Assembly: GCA_021798395.1 (NCBI GenBank)
Contig: JAJZHS010000060.1
Span: 1 to 10,361, forward strand
Source of the DNA: Pseudomonadota bacterium
GTDB lineage: Bacteria > Pseudomonadota > Gammaproteobacteria > Burkholderiales > Burkholderiaceae_C
Reading direction: 5' to 3'
Length of the DNA: 10,361 nucleotides
The translations under genes were made by a program, and so were the position numbers. The notes under the pieces are model-generated. The model did no database searches. It was not told the DNA's origin and saw only the letters and a list, made by a program, of their open reading frames with translations. Shown one piece after another: positions 6,496 to 10,361 of the stretch (position 1 is its first letter; each line of letters begins with the position of its first letter).

Positions 6496-7647
6496 TCAGT
6501 CGATTCCGCGTTGCCGCTGGGCGCGCGCGTGCTCTGCATAGCTGCCGAACGTACCGGCTTCGAGCGCCGCGCGCATGCCGCGCATCAGTTCGAGGTAGTA
6601 GTGCAGGTTGTGCGTCGTGGCGGCGATGGGGAACAGCATTTCGCCGCAGCGGTCGAGGTGGTGCAGGTACGCGCGCGAGAAGCTGCGGCAGGTCGCGCAG
6701 GCGCAATCGGGGTCGAGCGGGCGCTCGTCGCGCTTGAAGCGCGCGTTGCGGATGCGCAGGTCGCCCCAGCGCGTGAACAGGTGGCCGTTGCGCGCATTGC
6801 GCGTGGGCATCACGCAGTCGAACAGGTCGATCCCCGCGGCGACGCCGTCGAGCAGGTCTTCGGGGGTGCCCACGCCCATCAGGTAGCGCGGCTTGTGCGC
6901 CGGAAGCCTGGGTGCGGTGTGCCGCAGCACGCGCAGCATGTCGGGCTTGGGTTCGCCGACGCTGAGGCCGCCGATGGCGTAGCCGGGCAGGTCGAGCGCG
7001 ACCAGCCCGGCGAGCGAGGCGTCGCGCAGGTGCTCGAACATGCCGCCCTGGACGATGCCGAACAGTGCGTTCGGATTGCCCAGACGGGTGAATGCGTCGC
7101 GGCAGCGGCCAGCCCAGCGCAGCGACAGTTCCATCGACGCCCGCGCCTGGGCCTCGGTGGTGATCTGCACCTCGGTGCCGCGCCTGACGTCGTACGGCGT
7201 GCACTCGTCGAACTGCATCGCGATGTCGGAGTCGAGCACGGTCTGGATCTGCATGCTGATCTCGGGCGTGAGCAGCAGGCGGTCGCCGTTGACCGGCGAG
7301 GCGAAGCGCACGCCTTCCTCGCTGATGGTGCGCATCGCGCCCAGGCTCCAGACCTGGAAGCCGCCGCTGTCGGTCAGGATCGGGCGATCCCAGCCGATGA
7401 AACGGTGCAGGCCTCCAAAGCGTTCGATCACCTCCAGTCCCGGACGCAGCCAGAGGTGGAAGGTGTTGCCGAGGATGATTTCGGCGCCGGCGCGCAGCAG
7501 CGCCTCGGGCGTCATGCCCTTGACGCTGCCGTAGGTGCCGACGGGCATGAACTGCGGGGTTTCGATGCTGCCGTGACGCAGCGTCAGGCGCGCACGGCGC
7601 GCCTCGCCGTCGCGGCGCAGGACGGTGAATTCGAGCATGCCGCGCAT
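6496..7647 (-). CDS. tgt: Queuine/preQ1 tRNA-guanine transglycosylase
   Basis: Tgt swaps guanine 34 in the anticodon of GUN tRNAs (Asp, Asn, His, Tyr) for preQ1, the first tRNA-bound step of queuosine formation in bacteria. The 383-residue product has all key sites: TDSGGF with catalytic Asp 93, GIVQGG at 197-202 for base recognition, FDCVMPTRNARNG with nucleophile Asp 277, and the zinc site Cys315, Cys317, Cys320, His346. The spacing equals that of the Zymomonas enzyme (Asp280, Cys318/320/323, His349) with a constant shift of three. The start may be ATG at 7645-7647 or the ATG three codons later (7636-7638). GGAA just upstream suits the second slightly better, so residue numbers could fall by three. 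Unusually for the gene, queA and yajC are not adjacent. Its upstream side faces the long intergenic region before the hydrolase gene. Confidence 0.97.
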   Translation of the reverse strand: MRGMLEFTVLRRDGEARRARLTLRHGSIETPQFMPVGTYGSVKGMTPEALLRAGAEIILGNTFHLWLRPGLEVIERFGGLHRFIGWDRPILTDSGGFQVWSLGAMRTISEEGVRFASPVNGDRLLLTPEISMQIQTVLDSDIAMQFDECTPYDVRRGTEVQITTEAQARASMELSLRWAGRCRDAFTRLGNPNALFGIVQGGMFEHLRDASLAGLVALDLPGYAIGGLSVGEPKPDMLRVLRHTAPRLPAHKPRYLMGVGTPEDLLDGVAAGIDLFDCVMPTRNARNGHLFTRWGDLRIRNARFKRDERPLDPDCACATCRSFSRAYLHHLDRCGEMLFPIAATTHNLHYYLELMRGMRAALEAGTFGSYAEHARAQRQRGID

Positions 7648-7781
7648 TGTTCCAGATTCGCCGCGGCCACGGGCGGAGCTGGTCGGCGGCGATTTGGACC
7701 ATTGAGATCAGTTCGAATGTTGCACGATGTCATGCCCGGGGGGCGGCACTATGCTAGATTGCCTGAGCGGTGGTATTCAGG

Positions 7782-7819
7782 CGCGCCGTGATGTTTCCGA
7801 CGCGCCGTGATGTTTCCGA
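7782..7819 (+). repeat. Perfect 19-bp tandem duplication
   Basis: CGCGCCGTGATGTTTCCGA occurs twice head to tail (7782-7800 and 7801-7819) without a mismatch. A further CGCGC (7820-7824) could be the beginning of a decayed third copy. Each copy contains GTGATG, and since 19 is not a multiple of three the two ATGs are in different frames, giving two peptides that both begin MFPTR. Slippage or a duplicated protein-binding site are both possible. Confidence 0.9.
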
Positions 7820-7889
7820 CGCGCGAATCATCCCGGATATATCGGGCGGCGGAATTCTTGGCGCCACCCTGGCGCAGACGCAGGCCTGA
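7791..7889 (+). CDS. Doubtful small open frame, 32 residues, upstream of hydrolase
   Basis: ATG in the first repeat copy opens a 32-residue frame (MFPTRRDVSDARIIPDIS..., ending GGGILGATLAQTQA). An in-frame GTG at 7770 would lengthen it to 39 residues. The stop overlaps a following ATG as TGATG at 7887-7891. There is no convincing ribosome binding site. The Gly-rich hydrophobic tail after an acidic/basic front looks loosely like a small leader or precursor peptide, but a frame this short is expected by chance. I record it only because of its unusual position. Confidence 0.15.
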   Translation: MFPTRRDVSDARIIPDISGGGILGATLAQTQA

Positions 7890-7935
7890 TGTCCGGGGAG
7901 CGGGCTTGATGGCACGGGCGCGGACGGAAAACTGA
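7810..7935 (+). CDS. Doubtful small open frame, 41 residues, overlapping the previous one
   Basis: ATG in the second repeat copy opens a 41-residue frame in another phase, starting MFPTRESSRIYRAAEF and very basic (five Arg in a row region at about residues 22-26), ending at TGA 7933-7935. It has the same upstream bases as the 7791 frame because of the 19-bp duplication. No family is recognised and no ribosome binding site is seen. At most one of the two frames is likely to be translated, and probably neither. Confidence 0.12.
   Translation: MFPTRESSRIYRAAEFLAPPWRRRRPDVRGAGLMARARTEN
7832..7846. promoter_or_regulatory. AT-centred imperfect palindrome, possible operator
   Basis: CCCGGATATATCGGG consists of the 8-bp palindrome GATATATC flanked by CCC and GGG, with one extra G on the left. 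AT-rich symmetric words of this kind are rare in such GC-rich DNA. It lies 13 bp after the tandem repeat and about 130 bp before the hydrolase start, a possible regulator-binding site. No regulator can be named. Confidence 0.25.
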
Positions 7936-7974
7936 TCCGGCGCGGCATCGGCCGACGATGCGGGGGCAGGCGTG

Positions 7975-9852
7975 ATGAAGAAAGCGGCAACGCACCGCGA
8001 TCAGGTATGGACGGAATTGCCGAGCGGGGTTCGTCGGCGTCCCGTTGTATTTGGCGACGACGGCGCCCAATGCTTCGGCTGGATTTACGCGCCGCGTGGC
8101 CCGCGGCAGCGCGATACCGCGGTCGTCCTGTGCCATCCGCTCGGGGTCGAGGCGGTCAATGCGCACCGCAGCCTTCGACATCTTGCCGAAATGCTCGCCG
8201 AGGCGGGTTTTTATAATCTGTTCTTCGATTACCCGGGAACCGGCGACGCCGCGCATTCGGAACACGACCGGGGCAGTCTGCAGCAGTGGGTGCAGGCGAT
8301 CGAAGCCGCTGGCGCGCTGGCGCGCAGCGCGAGCGGGTGCGCCCGGGTCGCGGCGGTCGGGGTGCGCTTCGGAGCCGTCCTGGCGTGCCTCGCTGCGCGG
8401 CGTGCGGGGCTGTCGCAGCTGGCGTTGTGGTTCCCGAGCGGGATCGGGCGGAAGTACGTCCGCGAATTGCGGGCCATGGCCATGCTCGCCGGCTACGCGC
8501 CGCGCCAGGAAGACCAATACGTCGAGATCGCCGGTTTCTGCGTGGCGCGGGATACGCTCGACGCGATTCAGGCGATTTCGGCCGATGATTTCGATTTGAC
8601 CGGGGTGGCGCGCGCACTGGTCGTCTGCCGCGACGACGCGACGCCCGACGAGCAGCTCGAGCGGATTGTGCGCGGAAAGGTCGCGGAAACCACGGTGCAG
8701 GCGGTTCCGGGCTATTTGCGCATGCTGTGCGAGTGCATTTTCACGGAAATCCCGGAAGCCGCGATCGAGAACCTTCGAAGCTGGCTCGCGGAATCATCCG
8801 CGTGGATCGACGCGAGGCCCGCGCCGGACCGCGGCGAGGCAGTCTGGGCGTTTTCGGCCGGGGCCTTGCGCGGGTGCGGATTCGAAGAATGGCCGATGGC
8901 CTTCGGCGCGTCCGGACGGCTGTTTGGAATGCTGTGCGTGCCGGAGGGCGGGCATCGCCCCGAAACGCCCGTGGTGATCATGTTGAATGCTGGATCCGAC
9001 CACCACACGGGGCCCGGAAATTTATATGTGAAAATAGCCCGCGCAATCACGCGCCTTGGCGTCAGTTCGCTGCGGATGGATTTGCGCGGCCTCGGCGACA
9101 GCGCGTATCTGGGCGTCGCGCAGGAGAACCATCCCTACCAGACCGGGGCCGGTGCCGATCTCGACTGCGCCATCGACGCGCTGAAGCGACGGCTGGGCGG
9201 CAATCGCTGGATCCCGCTGGGGCTGTCGTCGGGCGCGACCCACGCGCTGCGTTTCGCGCTCGAGGCGCAGCGCGGCATCGTCATGCCGACCGCGCTGCTG
9301 ATCAACCCGTTCGAATTCCACGTCCTGGGCGACACCGCGGAGCAGGCGCGCGCGACCGACACCCGCAGTTTCATCGGCAGGTTGCGGCTGCGGCGCGTGG
9401 GCAGCGTGCTCGAACTGCTCGGCTTGCGCATGCACTGGGTCTGGACCGTGCAGGACTACCGCAAGCGGCTGTTGCGCCGGCTCGCGGGGCTGCGGCTGCC
9501 CGGCGGCCGTCCGCGCGCCCAGCGCGCGACCGGCGTGCCGCGCGCCGAAGTCGACCTGCAGCAACTGCAGCGCGTCGGCCGCAAGCTGACCATCGTGCTG
9601 GGCGCGCACGACCGCGCGATGGACGTGTTGTCCGCCGAAGGCGGCGGCGAGGCCAGGCGCTGCCTCGACAGCGGCGCGATCCAGGTCGTCGTGGTTCCGC
9701 AGGCGGACCACATCTTCACCTCGGCGGCGTCGCGCGACAGTCTGATCGCGACCCTGCTGCAGGTCATCGAGCCGCTGGCGCGCGCGTCCGCGGACCCGGC
9801 TGCCGCAACGCCGCGCGAGGCCGGCGACTCAGGGTGCGGCGCCGAGGCCTGA
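7975..9852 (+). CDS. Tandem alpha/beta-hydrolase, first domain degenerate
   Basis: The 625-residue protein is two alpha/beta-hydrolase folds in a row, with no signal peptide. Domain 1 (about 20-280) has VVLCHPLGVEAVNAHRSLRHL at 50-70 and FFDYPGTGD at about 83-91, but its nucleophile elbow reads G-V-R-F-G (129-133), Arg replacing Ser. The usual His is also absent near VPGYLRML. Domain 2 (about 305-600) has the NAGSDHHTGPGN and RMDLRGLGDS stretches, an intact elbow GLSSG (Ser 418), acid Asp 546 (GAHDRAMD) and His 579 (ADHIF), so it is probably active. I recall this double arrangement from hydrolases next to acyl-activating or polysaccharide gene clusters, where thioesterase- or acyltransferase-like roles are guessed; the substrate is unknown. 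ATG 7975 overlaps a preceding stop (TGATG); GTG 7972 is an alternative. The GGGGGCAGG upstream is a weak ribosome binding site. The first ~1.1 kb is less GC-rich, with TTA (9022) and ATA (9034) codons, unlike the neighbours. Confidence 0.85.
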   Translation: MKKAATHRDQVWTELPSGVRRRPVVFGDDGAQCFGWIYAPRGPRQRDTAVVLCHPLGVEAVNAHRSLRHLAEMLAEAGFYNLFFDYPGTGDAAHSEHDRGSLQQWVQAIEAAGALARSASGCARVAAVGVRFGAVLACLAARRAGLSQLALWFPSGIGRKYVRELRAMAMLAGYAPRQEDQYVEIAGFCVARDTLDAIQAISADDFDLTGVARALVVCRDDATPDEQLERIVRGKVAETTVQAVPGYLRMLCECIFTEIPEAAIENLRSWLAESSAWIDARPAPDRGEAVWAFSAGALRGCGFEEWPMAFGASGRLFGMLCVPEGGHRPETPVVIMLNAGSDHHTGPGNLYVKIARAITRLGVSSLRMDLRGLGDSAYLGVAQENHPYQTGAGADLDCAIDALKRRLGGNRWIPLGLSSGATHALRFALEAQRGIVMPTALLINPFEFHVLGDTAEQARATDTRSFIGRLRLRRVGSVLELLGLRMHWVWTVQDYRKRLLRRLAGLRLPGGRPRAQRATGVPRAEVDLQQLQRVGRKLTIVLGAHDRAMDVLSAEGGGEARRCLDSGAIQVVVVPQADHIFTSAASRDSLIATLLQVIEPLARASADPAAATPREAGDSGCGAEA

Positions 9853-10361
9853 GCGGACGATCAGCGGAGCTTCGCCGCGGTGCTCGAACAGCGCCGCCTT
9901 GCCCAGCAGCATGCCGTCGGCGACGACCGCGCTGATCGGGGTGTAGGGCGCGAATCCGGCCAGGTCCGGATTGCCGGTCGACGCGTTGGCGAGCAGCCAG
10001 TCGCCGCTGCGCGCCACGTCGGGCCGCGCCGCGACGCGCGCGGCGCAGTCGAGCAGCGCCAGTCGGGTCGCGCCCTGGTCGATCGCGGCACGCATCCGGC
10101 GCGTCGCCGGGTAGGCGCAGCGCGCGATCTGGAAGGTCAACCGGCCGCGGTCGGCGTCGAGCAGCACGCCGGCGTGGAAGCGCGCGCCGTCGTCGCGCGC
10201 CTGGGACGCCGCCGCGGCGGACCCGGCCAGGCCCTGCGGGTGGGCGCGGCGCAGCGCCGTGAGCTGGCGCAGCGTCAGCGCGACGCGCGCGCCGTCGGCG
10301 GACACGACGGCGCGCGCGACGTGGAACAGCGTGCCGTGCGTGTCGTCGCGCACGATGTCGC
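9829..10361 (-). CDS. Unrecognised protein, C-terminal part (5' end outside window)
   Basis: The minus-strand frame is open from the window edge to TGA at 9829-9831, giving at least 177 residues. An internal GTG at 10353 could be a start, but the frame remains open upstream (Asp-Ile-Val), so the gene most likely extends beyond the window. Visible text includes RDDTHGTLFHVARAVV, ARFHAGVLLDADRGRLTFQIARCAYPATRRMRAAI, and near the end SGDWLLANASTGNPDLAGFAPYTPISAVVADGMLLGKAALFEHRGEAP. It is Ala/Arg-rich and soluble-looking, without membrane helices or a catalytic motif I know. Codon use is normal for the GC-rich background, which supports a real gene. The 3' end overlaps that of the convergent hydrolase by 24 nt. 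I do not assign a family. Confidence 0.65.
   Translation of the reverse strand, partial: DIVRDDTHGTLFHVARAVVSADGARVALTLRQLTALRRAHPQGLAGSAAAASQARDDGARFHAGVLLDADRGRLTFQIARCAYPATRRMRAAIDQGATRLALLDCAARVAARPDVARSGDWLLANASTGNPDLAGFAPYTPISAVVADGMLLGKAALFEHRGEAPLIVRSGLGAAP

Larger units (their letters stand above)
7648..7974. other. Long divergent intergenic region with repeat, palindrome and stop-start overlaps
   Basis: This is the only gap over 300 bases. It separates tgt (minus) from the tandem hydrolase gene (plus) and is less GC-rich than the flanks. It holds a TATGCT hexamer (7750-7755) that could be a -10 box for the plus strand (no -35 at proper distance), a 19-bp tandem duplication (7782-7819), an AT-centred imperfect palindrome (7832-7846), two overlapping small open frames, and TGATG at 7789, 7808, 7887, 7907 and 7973. 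No tRNA, known riboswitch fold or transposon end is recognisable to me. No convincing tgt promoter was found either. Confidence 0.6.

Noticed and set aside
4608..6737. 709-residue plus-strand open frame across thpR, the transporter and the end of tgt
   Set aside because: The translation is low-complexity Arg/Gly/Ala and crosses three well-supported genes on both strands. It is a GC-bias shadow.
7720..7755. TTGCAC with TATGCT as a sigma70 promoter
   Set aside because: The spacer is 24 bp, too long for a standard promoter. Only the hexamer at 7750-7755 is kept as a weak possibility.
7744..7763. Sigma54-like promoter (GGCAC ... TTGC) before the hydrolase
   Set aside because: The GG and GC elements are separated by nine bases between GGCAC and TTGC instead of five, so the spacing required for sigma54 is wrong.
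6511..7791. 426-residue plus-strand open frame opposite tgt
   Set aside because: tgt has every catalytic and zinc residue, whereas this frame has none and reads as repetitive Ala/Val/Gly/His.
7754..7990. 78-residue minus-strand frame in the intergenic region
   Set aside because: It has no ribosome binding site, no recognisable family and a Pro/Ser/Arg-rich front. It also spans the tandem repeat out of phase. I judged it chance.
7648..9852. Insertion sequence or genomic-island boundary around the low-GC stretch
   Set aside because: No transposase, integrase, terminal inverted repeats, tRNA or flanking target duplication is visible. Only the compositional change remains.

Overview
The window is about 10.4 kb of very GC-rich, gene-dense bacterial chromosome. 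Codons end mostly in G or C and the gaps are short. The gene families suggest a Betaproteobacterium, probably Burkholderiales or a relative: a CPA2 antiporter of the type common there, a BPSS1780-type membrane protein, and an apt gene nearby. A GC-rich gammaproteobacterium cannot be excluded. I see no rRNA, tRNA, CRISPR array, transposase or phage integrase.

Left part (1-4443, all on +). The 3' end of a repeat-containing protein (three to four modules of about 50 residues with a conserved Trp) is followed by a Kef-type K+/H+ antiporter (541-2535). A promoter and ribosome binding site then open what looks like a three-gene transcript: a BPSS1780-type membrane protein (2612-3412), adenine phosphoribosyltransferase apt (3438-3983) and a small LEA14/WHy-domain exported protein (3970-4443) whose start overlaps the end of apt. 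The antiporter handles monovalent cations and apt salvages adenine. No shared pathway is evident.

Middle part (4444-7647). The 2',3'-cyclic phosphodiesterase / RNA ligase-like gene thpR (minus) is divergent from an LplT-like MFS transporter (5113-6441, plus). The transporter converges on tgt, the queuosine tRNA-guanine transglycosylase (minus, 6496-7647), across a 54-nt gap holding a strong GC-rich hairpin. tgt has no queA or yajC beside it here.

Right part (7648-10361). This is the most unusual stretch. A 324-327 nt non-coding region upstream of a large gene holds a perfect 19-bp tandem duplication, an imperfect AT-centred palindrome and a run of TGATG stop-start overlaps, the last of which sets the start of the gene. 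That gene (7975-9852) encodes a tandem alpha/beta-hydrolase: the first half has lost the nucleophile and His, while the second keeps GxSxG, Asp and His. The upstream region and the first ~60% of the gene are visibly less GC-rich than the rest, including rare TTA and ATA codons, which hints at a mosaic or imported origin. An unrecognised minus-strand gene, cut by the window end, overlaps its 3' end by 24 nt.

Most of the window is ordinary housekeeping or accessory content. I do not see a demonstrably new system. The best candidates for a second look are the half-dead tandem hydrolase and its structured upstream region.
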